From a virus, in the IMG/VR virus record IMGVR_UViG_3300045107_000867, positions 1 through 45,290 of that record: a stretch of 45,290 nucleotides of DNA. One strand, written 5' to 3'. Positions 22,822 to 31,470 of the stretch are shown in pieces. Below the pieces are notes generated by a model. It was given only the letters and a program-made list of their open reading frames with translations, did not search any database and was not told where the DNA came from. Made by a program: the position numbers and the translations under genes. Position 1 is the first letter of the stretch. The number at the start of each line of letters is the position of its first letter.

Positions 22822-23270
22822 TGTCGCCTCCGATCGGCATCGGCCTTGGCCTGGCGCCCACTCTCCTTTGGGGAGTGAGCAGGGCGGCGCCAAGCGCGCC
22901 GGTGCTCAGTTTGAATTCGGCCGTGGCGGGCCTGCTGACGTTCCTGTGGGACATCGACGACACGGTCGCAGCCGGCGATACGCTGAATCGGCAGGTGGCG
23001 ACCGACAGCGGGTTCTCGACCATCATCGACACGACCTCGCGCACGATCTCGTCGGGCGACGATGCGGCCAACCAGATCACGGCCTCGCAGTACCAGGCGC
23101 CGGCCAACGGCACTTATTACGTGCGTGGCTCCGTGACTTCCGCGACGACCGGCAAAACGAGCGCCTGGTCGAACACAGTGACGGTCGTCGTCAGCGACAT
23201 CGTCTCCAACCGCATCATGTTGGACGTCGATCAGATTCTGTGGGGCTCTGATCGTATCTTGTGGAGCTAG
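22821..23270 (+). CDS. probable structural protein with fibronectin-like pattern
   Basis: 149 residues. Residues 25-125 show a strand pattern reminiscent of one fibronectin-III-like domain (LNSAVAGLLTFLWDIDDT, GTYYVRGSVTSATTGKTSAW, NTVTVVV). The short C-terminal tail ends DQILWGSDRILWS, where an I-L-W motif appears twice. It is likely a virion accessory or baseplate/fibre attachment protein by context with the two fibre-like genes that follow. The ATG overlaps the previous stop. Confidence 0.58.
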   Translation: MSPPIGIGLGLAPTLLWGVSRAAPSAPVLSLNSAVAGLLTFLWDIDDTVAAGDTLNRQVATDSGFSTIIDTTSRTISSGDDAANQITASQYQAPANGTYYVRGSVTSATTGKTSAWSNTVTVVVSDIVSNRIMLDVDQILWGSDRILWS

Positions 23271-23273
23271 ACT

Positions 23274-24092
23274 ATGGCCGACTGGAACGCAAAAACGGCA
23301 ACGCCCGACGGCACGATTCCGGATGACAATGCCGGGCTTATCGGTGCCGACAGCCAGTCCGCGACGACGCCGAGTTGGTATTCGTTCGGGACGATCAAGG
23401 CCTGGATCAAGAGCTGGATTGTCAAGGCCGACGTGGGCCTCGGCAACGTCAGCAACAACGCGCAATTCGCGATCGCGAACAATTTGTCCGAGGGAACGCC
23501 TGCCACGATGCGCGCGAACCTCGGCAACAACCAGCCCGTTCGCATGAACTACATCTCCGGAAATTGGTACTTGCCGGACGGACAATCGCCGAGCAGCGGC
23601 ATCAATTCGAACAACCTTATTCGGTTCGTGCCGTTCTTGCCGCGCAAGACGGTAACGGTCACCGATATCGGAGTTAGCATTTCGACCGCGAGCGCCGGCC
23701 AAAATCTTCAATTGGCCATCTACGCGGGCAATGCTGCGACCGGCAAGCCGACCGGCAACGCTTTGAGCAATACACCAGACATCTCCACTGCGTCGACCGG
23801 AAGGGTGTCGGGTACGTTGGGCGCTGCCGTGACGCTCACCGCAGGAAATCTGTATTTCGTCGCCATCAATATGTCGGACGCAACGGCGCAAGTTAACTCA
23901 CAGAGCTTGAGCATCCAGAATTACTATGCGACCGACATCGGCGACGCCTCGCTGTCCACGCTGTGGCCGGTTTCAACCTCGCCGCAGAGCGGGTTCTCTC
24001 TTTCGCGCACATATGCGAGCGGTTGGCTTGACGTCACGGCGTCCTCGTTCACGGTCGCCCAGGCTTTCGCCTATGCGTACAAGGTCTCCTGA
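23274..24092 (+). CDS. tail fibre-like protein
   Basis: 272 residues. Residues 40-85 (IKAWIKSWIVKADVGLGNVSNNAQ) carry the ADVGLGNVxN pattern frequent in phage tail fibres just before the C-terminal trimer-forming part. The rest is Ser/Thr/Asn-rich beta structure (TVTVTDIGVSISTASAGQNLQLAIYAG) and may be a receptor-binding or carbohydrate-binding domain. It stands unusually among head-joining genes, and its base composition is less GC-rich than the flanking genes. Its stop overlaps the start of the large fibre gene. Confidence 0.68.
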   Translation: MADWNAKTATPDGTIPDDNAGLIGADSQSATTPSWYSFGTIKAWIKSWIVKADVGLGNVSNNAQFAIANNLSEGTPATMRANLGNNQPVRMNYISGNWYLPDGQSPSSGINSNNLIRFVPFLPRKTVTVTDIGVSISTASAGQNLQLAIYAGNAATGKPTGNALSNTPDISTASTGRVSGTLGAAVTLTAGNLYFVAINMSDATAQVNSQSLSIQNYYATDIGDASLSTLWPVSTSPQSGFSLSRTYASGWLDVTASSFTVAQAFAYAYKVS

Positions 24093-26665
24093 TGCCTCAC
24101 AACGGCGGGCGCACGCAGGTCAACAGCAACGCTCTGGCTGATGGTCTCTGGTACTTTTGGAACCTGTTTAAGCAGGCTTCGTCGTGGTCATATCGGGCTA
24201 ACCCGACCGATACGAACGCGCCAAGGCGGCCGGTCATCGAACTCGACGCCGACGGCTATCCGACCTCGATTGTCGCCGGCACCACCGGCGTGGTGTCCAA
24301 TTTCTCGCTCTTTCCGGTCGCTTCCTATTCTGGAGTTTATGTCATCACATGGGACGGCGGAGGCACGCTCCTGGTCCCCGGCAACGGCAGCACGACCGGA
24401 TTTATTCCGAACACGGGCTACAGCTTTTCGAATCTCACTTCCGGAAACGGCGGTGGTCGCTTCGAATTCACGCTTCAAAACGATGGCGTCGGGCCGAGCA
24501 TCGCGATCACCGCCACGAGCGCATCGCCGAACCACATCCGGAACATCAAGCTATTCCGCAAGATCGACGAAGATTCCGGCCTGACGGCATCCAACAGCGT
24601 GTTGGGCGCCGACTTCAAGGCAGTCATGGCGTCTTGCGGCTTCGGTGTTTTTCGATCGCTCGGATGGGTTGGCAGCAGCAGCAACGGAACCAATGACTGC
24701 GACATGGCGGTCTGGTCCGATCGAACCCCGCGAACGCACTATAGCTATCGTGCGCAGCGGTTCGTTCCGTCCCGCTACGCGGGCCGGACAACCCGCAGCG
24801 GCAACGACTACACGGTCACGGGGACGGCCTCGATCAGCGACAAGCTGAAACAGCACCTTCTCATCGACAGTGCCGTTGTCAGCACGTGGTTCAATTCGTC
24901 GAACAACGTCACATGTTCGATCACGAACTCGTCCGTGACGGGAGTTCCGGCAGTCGGCACCCTAACAAATCACGGTGCCGCCAGCGGCAATTGCGTGGTC
25001 CTCCGCAATGCTCCCGCAGGTCTAACCGACGGCGCTCGCGTGTTTCTTTCGGTGATCGACGCCAACACCTTCAATTTTGCTGCTACGAGGGCGGCGGCGA
25101 TTGGCGGTGGCCCGTATATCAGCACGACGGCTGCGGCCGCATCGACCCAAACCGCCTTTCTGATGGGCCTCTCCATCGACGGGGGTTCCACCTTCAAGCC
25201 GATGAGCAACGGCTCATTCCCGACTAGCGCGGACGTCTCGATCGGCTTCAATTCGACCAAGCCGGCCGCCAACACGATGGTTACGGTCACCTACGACCAG
25301 GCTATCGACTATTGGCACATGTCGTTCTCGAACAATTCCGATTGCGGCATCCTGAGCGGCTGCCCGCCGGAGGTATTTATCGATGCCTGCGCGGAGTTGG
25401 GGGCGCACCCCTACATCATCGCTCCGTTCCAGTCGGTGGAGGTGGGGGCAAACGTTCATTCCGTGACGGACTTCATGCCGTCATGGGTGGCCTATATTCG
25501 GGACACCTATCCATGGATGAAACCCATTATTGAGCCTCCGAACGAGGTTTGGAACAAGGGAAGCAACGCTTTCCGTGCTTCGGTTTATGCCGAGGCAGTT
25601 TCTTGGGCGCGGTGGGGCATCACGGCCTCGGCGATACACGAGGCCTATGGAAAATGGACATCCACGCTGGGCCAAGCGGTGGCAGCGCTGTTCGGGAATG
25701 ATCGCAGCCGCTATTCCATGCTGTGCGCGGTTCAAACGGCGACCTTCGAGACGCCGACCAATTCTGTCGATGCACGGCTCAAATCGACGCAGTACGTCGC
25801 TTCGAACGGCGGAGATCCCGCGTACAAATGGGTCGATCGGGTCTGCGCCTCGACCTATTTCAATCCCGGTGAGCGCTTCACGACGCAAGAGCTGGTCGAC
25901 GCTTACGCCTACAGCGTGACCTATTCCGGCACCGCCGCGCAGCAGTCGGCCGTCGCCGAAGCGTATTGCGCCACATCGGGCATCGGGACATCGTTCAGCC
26001 GTGAGTACACCATCAATTGCATCGCGAACATCAAGGCTTGGGCGCAGGGGATGCCGGGCAGTTCGACGATCAAGGGCTACGTCGCTTATGAGGGCGGGTA
26101 CTCTCCCGACTACCTGAACGGCAACTGGTCGAGCACCGTCACGGCAGCGTCGAAGGCCAATCCCTGCGTTCTGACGATCGGCACGACTTCAAGCGGCGAG
26201 CGGTCTGGCATGAGCGGCAATCCCGCGGTCGTCGGGATGACGGTCACGCCTTCCAGTGTCGGCGGCATGACGCAGCTCAACGGTAACAGCTATACAGTCA
26301 CGAAGGTCGGCGTGGCTGACGGCCTCGCCGGCAACCAGATCGCAATCAACGTGGATTCGACGGGGTTCGGGACTTACACTTCAGGCGGGTCGGCCACCTA
26401 CGCGAACTCGCAAACCTACGTCAACAACCTCCGCAAGGCAGGCAAATCCACCTATAGTCTCGCCTCGGAATCCTACAAATTCGTTAGGGACTATTACGCT
26501 CTCGCCAGCGCAGGGTTCACCATGGAGTACTTCTCGTTCTTCGTGTTGGCCGGCACCAACAGCGTCTGGCCGATGCTTGATCCGAACTATGTGACGACGC
26601 CGCGCACGTATCTCACCGACGTCATCCGGCTTCACAACAATCGGAAGAGACGGATCGCGTGGTAG
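24092..26665 (+). CDS. large fibre/tailspike-like protein with clan GH-A-like glycosidase domain
   Basis: 857 residues. Residues 1-400 are Ser/Thr/Gly-rich beta structure. Residues about 400-700 resemble a TIM-barrel glycoside hydrolase of clan GH-A: CAELGAHPYIIAP as a barrel strand, IIEPPNEVWN with the Asn-Glu pair N484-E485 at the acid/base position, and GYVAYEGGYS with E667 at the place of the nucleophile. Residues 705-770 form an inserted beta domain (GMTVTPSSVGGMTQLNGNSY). It is probably a depolymerase that acts on host surface polysaccharide. Enzyme activity and substrate are inferred. Its TAG abuts the stop of the convergent FkbM gene with no gap. Confidence 0.75.
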   Translation: MPHNGGRTQVNSNALADGLWYFWNLFKQASSWSYRANPTDTNAPRRPVIELDADGYPTSIVAGTTGVVSNFSLFPVASYSGVYVITWDGGGTLLVPGNGSTTGFIPNTGYSFSNLTSGNGGGRFEFTLQNDGVGPSIAITATSASPNHIRNIKLFRKIDEDSGLTASNSVLGADFKAVMASCGFGVFRSLGWVGSSSNGTNDCDMAVWSDRTPRTHYSYRAQRFVPSRYAGRTTRSGNDYTVTGTASISDKLKQHLLIDSAVVSTWFNSSNNVTCSITNSSVTGVPAVGTLTNHGAASGNCVVLRNAPAGLTDGARVFLSVIDANTFNFAATRAAAIGGGPYISTTAAAASTQTAFLMGLSIDGGSTFKPMSNGSFPTSADVSIGFNSTKPAANTMVTVTYDQAIDYWHMSFSNNSDCGILSGCPPEVFIDACAELGAHPYIIAPFQSVEVGANVHSVTDFMPSWVAYIRDTYPWMKPIIEPPNEVWNKGSNAFRASVYAEAVSWARWGITASAIHEAYGKWTSTLGQAVAALFGNDRSRYSMLCAVQTATFETPTNSVDARLKSTQYVASNGGDPAYKWVDRVCASTYFNPGERFTTQELVDAYAYSVTYSGTAAQQSAVAEAYCATSGIGTSFSREYTINCIANIKAWAQGMPGSSTIKGYVAYEGGYSPDYLNGNWSSTVTAASKANPCVLTIGTTSSGERSGMSGNPAVVGMTVTPSSVGGMTQLNGNSYTVTKVGVADGLAGNQIAINVDSTGFGTYTSGGSATYANSQTYVNNLRKAGKSTYSLASESYKFVRDYYALASAGFTMEYFSFFVLAGTNSVWPMLDPNYVTTPRTYLTDVIRLHNNRKRRIAW

Positions 26666-27448
26666 TCAGTGCCTCACATAGGTGAGGACCTCGCCAGCGA
26701 TGAACAGTTCAAAATCGTATTTTGCCATGGCTTTCTGAAAGCTCAGGCTCGTACCTTTGCCCGGCATCATCCAGTCGTGGGGCTCGATGTGCACCACGAA
26801 GACGTCCGCCAGCCAATCGGTGTTTTTCGAGAAAAGCTCTTGCTCGAAACCCTCGATGTCCACCTTGGCCATAAAGGGCGCGCCATTGGGGATCGAGGAG
26901 AATGCTTGCTGCATCGTGATGATTGGGAAGCCGTCGTTCGAACGCTCGACCTGGGCCGCCCATCCCATCCCGCCATTCTTCACGGCAACGAAGCCTTCTT
27001 CTGAGCCGATCGCGGCGTTGTGAGGCACAATGCGGTCGTCCGCGCTGGCGTTCTTCATCAAGACGGAGAAGTTCCCGGGTTCCGGCTCAATGGCGACGAC
27101 TGACGATCGGGGATATTTTTGGCGAAACCAAAGAGCTGCTGCGCCGATATTGGCCCCTGCGTCGACAATCACGGGGACTTTCCCAGTTGCAACAATCTCG
27201 TCCTCTCGACGGGCGATGCGGCTTTCAAGGCCGGGGATCACCTGGGCAATGTTGTACTGCTGCGAGCCGAACACGCCGCGAACCGCAGCGGTGTCGGACT
27301 CTCCGGCTCGAAGATGAATGTTCTGCCCGCCGATCCGCACCAGAGCCGTTTCTGCGCCGGTGAATCTCGGAACGTGACGAAGCAGGAACTGAGGCCCATA
27401 TCGTCTGATATCGTCGAAGTTTGTCTTCAGCCGTTTTGTAACCGACAC
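26666..27448 (-). CDS. FkbM-family methyltransferase (moron)
   Basis: 260 residues. SAM-binding motif I VIVDAGANIG (93-102), the acidic end of the next strand VVAIEPEP (E121) and the family motif AKVDIEGFEQEL (194-205) are all present. FkbM enzymes O-methylate small molecules and sugars, so modification of a surface glycan is a reasonable guess. The start is GTG at 27448 with AGGAG 8 nt upstream. It is transcribed against the late operon, which together with a separate upstream gene suggests expression in the lysogen. It overlaps the PEP-CTERM-like gene by 22 bp and is convergent with the fibre gene. Confidence 0.88.
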   Translation of the reverse strand: MSVTKRLKTNFDDIRRYGPQFLLRHVPRFTGAETALVRIGGQNIHLRAGESDTAAVRGVFGSQQYNIAQVIPGLESRIARREDEIVATGKVPVIVDAGANIGAAALWFRQKYPRSSVVAIEPEPGNFSVLMKNASADDRIVPHNAAIGSEEGFVAVKNGGMGWAAQVERSNDGFPIITMQQAFSSIPNGAPFMAKVDIEGFEQELFSKNTDWLADVFVVHIEPHDWMMPGKGTSLSFQKAMAKYDFELFIAGEVLTYVRH

Positions 27449-28098
27449 CTCAGGATCTCCTGCTTATCGATCTGACCCACAACTAAAAGTGCTTCGAACA
27501 GGCGCTCACGGACTGGGATTATCCAAGTGCTGGCAAACCCTAGGAGCAGCATGATCCAGGTGGAAATTTCAGGGACTGGCGAAGCGATCATTTTCCAGGC
27601 TCCTCCACCAGCTCCCTCGTAATTGTAGTTGCTGAAGTAGGCGGACACGAAGGCGGTCTCGAACGTAGGCGTAGACGTGAAGCCGCTGCCAAAATGGCAG
27701 CCTGGTCCTCCCCCGCAGTTCTGGATGGATGCCTGTCCCGACATGTACCAGGAGACAATTTTTCCGTTCTCAAAAGTGAAGCTTCCAGAAAGGCTCGAGT
27801 AAAGACCGTAAGTCAGTCCCGGGTCCTGGACCGGGTAGAAAAAAGCAGCTGCTGGACCTTCCATGCTGCCAACGTCGCCGGGACTTAGCCCGAGAGTTCC
27901 GGTGAAGTGGTTCGTGTTGCCGGAAAACGAGATCTGACCGCCGATGAAGCTTGGAACAGCGCAAGGAACGAAGTCGCAGGACGCGTCCGTGCCGGAACTC
28001 GTCAGGAGGCCGGGACCGCCAGTATAGATGTAAGTGGTTGCTTGAGCTGATGAAACTAAACCGATGAATGACAACAAGAAAAACAGAACGCGGAACAT
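27427..28098 (-). CDS. PEP-CTERM-like secreted protein (moron), altered C-terminus
   Basis: 223 residues. The signal peptide (MFRVLFFLLSFIGLVSSAQA, residues 1-20) is followed by a Gly/Ser/Thr-rich domain with a few cysteines (CDFVPC, NCGGGPGC). Near the end is ASPVPEISTWIMLLLGFAS, which matches the VPEPxxW-hydrophobic part of a PEP-CTERM sorting signal. The usual short Arg-rich end is missing; instead about 30 further residues (TWIIPVRERLFEALLVVGQI) follow and run into the start region of the FkbM gene. The ATG at 28098 has GGAGG 5 nt upstream. The function is unknown, and a surface or exopolysaccharide link is suggested by PEP-CTERM biology. Base composition is lower in GC than in the phage genes. 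Confidence 0.7.
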   Translation of the reverse strand: MFRVLFFLLSFIGLVSSAQATTYIYTGGPGLLTSSGTDASCDFVPCAVPSFIGGQISFSGNTNHFTGTLGLSPGDVGSMEGPAAAFFYPVQDPGLTYGLYSSLSGSFTFENGKIVSWYMSGQASIQNCGGGPGCHFGSGFTSTPTFETAFVSAYFSNYNYEGAGGGAWKMIASPVPEISTWIMLLLGFASTWIIPVRERLFEALLVVGQIDKQEILRCRLQNG

Positions 28099-28244
28099 AC
28101 ACGCCTCCAAACTACCCACTCATTGAGCGTTCGCGCAACGGTTGAGTCAATCAATAAAATATCCAGCTTGACCGCCTCGCGGTTTGGTTTTCGACACTCC
28201 CTCAGGGGCAGCGCCCTGGCCCCAAACACTGACCTGAAAGCCCC

Positions 28245-28589
28245 ATGACCCCATCCCAGGCCCTCGACAGCCTGCGCCGGCAACTGGCGCAGCACGGTCG
28301 CGACGTCGTCATCCGGCGATGGTCGGGGCCGTCGGGCGCGCGCACGGCGACCGAGGTGACGACGCGGGCGCGGATCGTCGGCTATGCGCCGGAGAAGATC
28401 GTCGGCGCGATCCAGGTGGGCGACCGCAAGGCGATCGTCCAGGTCGACGCGCTGGCCGCGCTGCTGCCGCTGAAGGACACCGACAAGGTCGTCATCGACG
28501 GCCGCGAGTTCGCGATCCGCTATGTCGACGACCAGACAAGGCGCATCGGCAACACGCTGATCGCGCTCGAATTGCAGATCTCGGGGTAG
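28245..28589 (+). CDS. head-tail joining (head closure) protein
   Basis: 114 residues. Strand-rich protein with the typical order for head closure proteins: an N-terminal helix (SQALDSLRRQLAQHGRDVVIRR), RTATEVTTRARIVGYAP, VGDRKAIVQVDAL and DKVVIDGREFAIRYVD. It would form the ring that closes the head after packaging. The first rightward gene after the moron insert, preceded by about 145 bp of which the part next to the PEP-CTERM-like gene is AT-rich. Confidence 0.75.
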   Translation: MTPSQALDSLRRQLAQHGRDVVIRRWSGPSGARTATEVTTRARIVGYAPEKIVGAIQVGDRKAIVQVDALAALLPLKDTDKVVIDGREFAIRYVDDQTRRIGNTLIALELQISG

Positions 28590-28592
28590 GGC

Positions 28593-29225
28593 ATGCTGCT
28601 GGACGGCGCCATCGCACCGCTCGATCTCGACTTCCAGGTCCTGATCGCGGAGGAATTCTCGGCGGCGGCGCGCTCGGCGCGGCTGGCGGCGTTCGCGCGG
28701 GAGCAGCTCGGCGAGGCGAGGAAGGCCAACGAGGCCGCGCTCGGCTTCGTGCCGGCCCATACGACCGTCGTCGACGGGCAGGAGGGCGTTTCCGAGGACC
28801 AGGTGCGGCCCGACGGCGTCATCGTCTACAGCTTCGAGCTGCTCGGCGATCTCTTCGCCTGGATCCTCGAACAGCTCCGCGCGCATGCGCCGGTCCGCTC
28901 CGGCCGGTTCCGGGACTCGCTGCAGCTGTTCGCCGATGGCGCGCTGGTCGCGGATCCCGGCGAGGTGCCGCCGGCGCAGGAATACGTGTTCCTCTCGCCG
29001 TTGCCCTATGCGCGCAAGATCGAGGGAACGTCCGGACGGCCTCCGGAATCGCGCCAGGCGCCCGATGGCGTGTTCGAGGCGGTCGCCGCCCTGGCGGCGC
29101 AGCGCTTCGGCAACCAGGCGAAGATCCGCTTCACGTTCCGCGCGCCGCTCGGCGATGCGCTGGTCGAGGGCAAGCTCGGCAATCCGCTGCGGGTGCCGGC
29201 GATCGTGGTGACGTTGCGAGGCTGA
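28593..29225 (+). CDS. gp10-like tail completion protein
   Basis: 210 residues. The middle part reads ILEQLRAHAPVRSGRFRDSLQ, a signature of HK97 gp10-like/minor tail proteins; the C-terminal part (EYVFLSPLPYARKIE) also fits. N-terminal residues 1-60 are helical. It would help close the head-tail interface or act as a neck protein. The gene begins 3 bp after the previous stop and is followed after 2 bp by the next. Confidence 0.7.
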   Translation: MLLDGAIAPLDLDFQVLIAEEFSAAARSARLAAFAREQLGEARKANEAALGFVPAHTTVVDGQEGVSEDQVRPDGVIVYSFELLGDLFAWILEQLRAHAPVRSGRFRDSLQLFADGALVADPGEVPPAQEYVFLSPLPYARKIEGTSGRPPESRQAPDGVFEAVAALAAQRFGNQAKIRFTFRAPLGDALVEGKLGNPLRVPAIVVTLRG

Positions 29226-29227
29226 CG

Positions 29228-29644
29228 ATGGCGAGCAAGACGGTGGTCGATGCGGTCAAGGCGCGCCTGGCCGCCAACTGGAGCGCGGTCCCGCTGCTCG
29301 AGGACAATGTCGACACGGCAGGGCCCGACGACGGCGGGCCGTATCTCGAGCTGCAGTTTCCGGTCGCCAATGAGCGGCAGATCACGGTCGGCGCGCCCGG
29401 CCGCAACGTCTTCCGAGAGGAGGGCGCCTTCCGCCTGGTGCTGGCCATCCGCACCGGCGACCCGCTCGACCAGGCGCTGGCCTGGATCGAGCAGCTGCGG
29501 GCGCTGTTCCGCAGCAAGCAATTCGGCGGCGTCACGACCTGGGCGCCGTCGCCGGCGGTCACGGACGACCGCGCCTATGTCGCCGGCGGCACCCGCGTGC
29601 TGCTGTCGACCTCCGTCCCGTACTACGCGGATCTGTTCGCCTAA
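29228..29644 (+). CDS. tail terminator-like protein
   Basis: 138 residues. The layout matches tail terminator (gpU-like) proteins: an N-terminal helix (TVVDAVKARLAANW), the strand PYLELQFPVANERQI, a central FRLVLAIRTGDPLDQALAWIEQ and the end RAYVAGGTRVLLSTSVPYYAD. It lies between the gp10-like gene and the tail tube gene, the normal place for it. The family assignment rests on order and fold pattern, not on a strong motif. Confidence 0.68.
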   Translation: MASKTVVDAVKARLAANWSAVPLLEDNVDTAGPDDGGPYLELQFPVANERQITVGAPGRNVFREEGAFRLVLAIRTGDPLDQALAWIEQLRALFRSKQFGGVTTWAPSPAVTDDRAYVAGGTRVLLSTSVPYYADLFA

Positions 29645-29673
29645 CCCCTCACAACCCTCTTGGAGCTGTCACG

Positions 29674-31161
29674 ATGGCTGATCTTCAGTCGACGAACCGC
29701 GTTGCGCTGGCGAAAGTCCGCGAGTCCACCTTCGGCGTCATCCCCGCCAACCCCGCCTTCAAGGCGATCCGCCAGACGCAGTCCGGCCTCAACGCCAACC
29801 CGAAGACCGTCATCACCTCGGAGATCCGCGGCGACCGCCAGGTGACCGACCTCATCCTGGTCGGCCAGGAGGCGGGCGGCTCGGTCGGCGGCGAGCTGGC
29901 GTTCGCGGTCGCCGACGACGACCTCGAGGAGGCCCTGCAAGGCACCTGGGCGAACAATCCCTCGATCACGGTCGTTACTTCCGACACCGAGATCTCCGAC
30001 CTCACCACCACCACGGCGACCGTGGCGTCGGGCGGCGCGGCGTTCAAGACCGGCATGCTGACGCTGTCGCAGGGCTTCAACACGGCCGGCAACAACAAGC
30101 TGGCGCGCGTGGCGTCCTCGTCCGGCACGACCATCGTCTATCCGGCCGCGACCTGGACCGCGGAGTCGGTCATTCCGGTCGGCGCCTCGATCCGCCAGGT
30201 CGGTTTCCAGGGCGCCAGCGGCGACCTCGTCGCGGTGACGTCGGGCGGCAATGCGCTGACCTCGACGGCGCTCGACTTCACCACGCTCGGCATCGCGGTC
30301 GGCGAATGGGTCAAGGTCGGCGATGGCGACACCGCCAATTGCAGCTTCGCCGGTACCGCCGCCAACAACGGCTTCTGCCGCGTCTCGGCGATCGCCGCAA
30401 ACCGGCTGTCCTTCGACCGCGTGCCGTCCGGCTGGGCCGCCGATACCGGGACCGGCAAGACCATCAGCGTCTTCACCGGCGATTTCCTGGTCAACGGCTC
30501 GACCAAGCGCTCGGTCACGATCGAGCGGCAATATCTCGACCACTCGCCGGTCACCTATGAGTATCTGCGCGGAATGACGCTCAACACCCTGCAGGTCGAG
30601 GCAAAGGCCCAGGCGATCGCCACCTACACCAAGAGCTATCTCGGCCGCGATGCCTATCTGCCGTCGCCGATGGCGCGTGTCTCCGGCAGCTCCGACGTCG
30701 CGGCGCCGTCCTATGGCGTGCTCAACACCTCGAGCAATGTCGGGCGCATCGGTTTCGACGGCGCCACCATCACGGGCCCGAACTACGTGATGAGCGCGCA
30801 ATTCTCCATCAACAACAACATCCGCGCGCAGCAGGCGGTCGGTTCGATCGGCGCGGTCGGCACAGGCAACGGCGAGTTCACGGTGACCGGCCAGCTCGAA
30901 ACATACTTCGGCGACCCATCGATCTATCAGAAGATCGTCAACAACACGCTGACCTCGTTCGACCTGCGCGTCGGCCGCTCCGACGGCAACCGCGAGTCCC
31001 TCCTGATCGACTTCCCCTCGATCAAGATGTCGTCGGGCTCGCCGGCGGTCTCCGGCAAGAACCAGGACGTGATGATCCAGGCCGGCTTCCAGGCCATCAT
31101 GGACGCGACGAAGCTCTACACGATGAGCGTCGGAAGGTTCTGGTATCTACCGACGAGCTGA
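29674..31161 (+). CDS. major tail tube protein
   Basis: 495 residues. N-terminal blocks (NRVALAKVRESTFGVIPANP, FKAIRQTQSGLNANPKTVITSE, GSVGGELAFAVADDDLEEAL) match long tail tube proteins of siphoviruses of Rhizobiales and related phages. The middle has two Gly/Thr-rich beta regions, probably an additional Ig-like or tube-decorating domain, and the end reads IDFPSIKMSSGSPAVSGKNQDVMIQAGFQA. It polymerises around the tape measure. Its length is typical for the extended type of tube protein. Confidence 0.88.
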   Translation: MADLQSTNRVALAKVRESTFGVIPANPAFKAIRQTQSGLNANPKTVITSEIRGDRQVTDLILVGQEAGGSVGGELAFAVADDDLEEALQGTWANNPSITVVTSDTEISDLTTTTATVASGGAAFKTGMLTLSQGFNTAGNNKLARVASSSGTTIVYPAATWTAESVIPVGASIRQVGFQGASGDLVAVTSGGNALTSTALDFTTLGIAVGEWVKVGDGDTANCSFAGTAANNGFCRVSAIAANRLSFDRVPSGWAADTGTGKTISVFTGDFLVNGSTKRSVTIERQYLDHSPVTYEYLRGMTLNTLQVEAKAQAIATYTKSYLGRDAYLPSPMARVSGSSDVAAPSYGVLNTSSNVGRIGFDGATITGPNYVMSAQFSINNNIRAQQAVGSIGAVGTGNGEFTVTGQLETYFGDPSIYQKIVNNTLTSFDLRVGRSDGNRESLLIDFPSIKMSSGSPAVSGKNQDVMIQAGFQAIMDATKLYTMSVGRFWYLPTS

Positions 31162-31193
31162 CGCCAAGGCACGGCGTAAGGGAGACCAGAGCG

Positions 31194-31415
31194 ATGCCCG
31201 CCAAACTTACCGCAGCCGACCGCAAGGTATTGCGCCGAGCGATCGAGGAAGCTCGAAGCCGCTGGAAAGAGTCCGAGTGCAACCTCGGCGTCATGGCTCG
31301 TGCCAAGCCGGGTCTTTGGCCTGTTCCGCCAGACACGGCAAAGCGAAAGCAACGCGTCGTCGTCAATAGGATTGCAGCTCTCGACCTGGCATCCGGCAAA
31401 CTTCAACTCGACTGA
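31194..31415 (+). CDS. small basic hypothetical protein
   Basis: 73 residues, rich in Lys and Arg (TAADRKVLRRAIEEARSRWK; TAKRKQRVVVNRIAALDLASG). AGGGAGA stands about 9 nt before the ATG, which supports the start. No family is known to me. It lies between tube and tail chaperone genes, where small accessory genes are common. It could be a false gene, but codon positions look like those of the neighbours. Confidence 0.5.
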   Translation: MPAKLTAADRKVLRRAIEEARSRWKESECNLGVMARAKPGLWPVPPDTAKRKQRVVVNRIAALDLASGKLQLD

Positions 31416-31470
31416 AAACATGTTGCCGAGCCTCCCGATCAACCCCAACCAACCCCAAGGGTCACCCCGC

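Noticed and set aside
28099-28244. Promoter for the minus-strand PEP-CTERM-like gene (TTGACT on the minus strand at 28145-28150)
   Set aside because: No convincing -10 hexamer at 16-18 nt; the intergenic region is AT-rich enough to hold a promoter, but none could be assigned.
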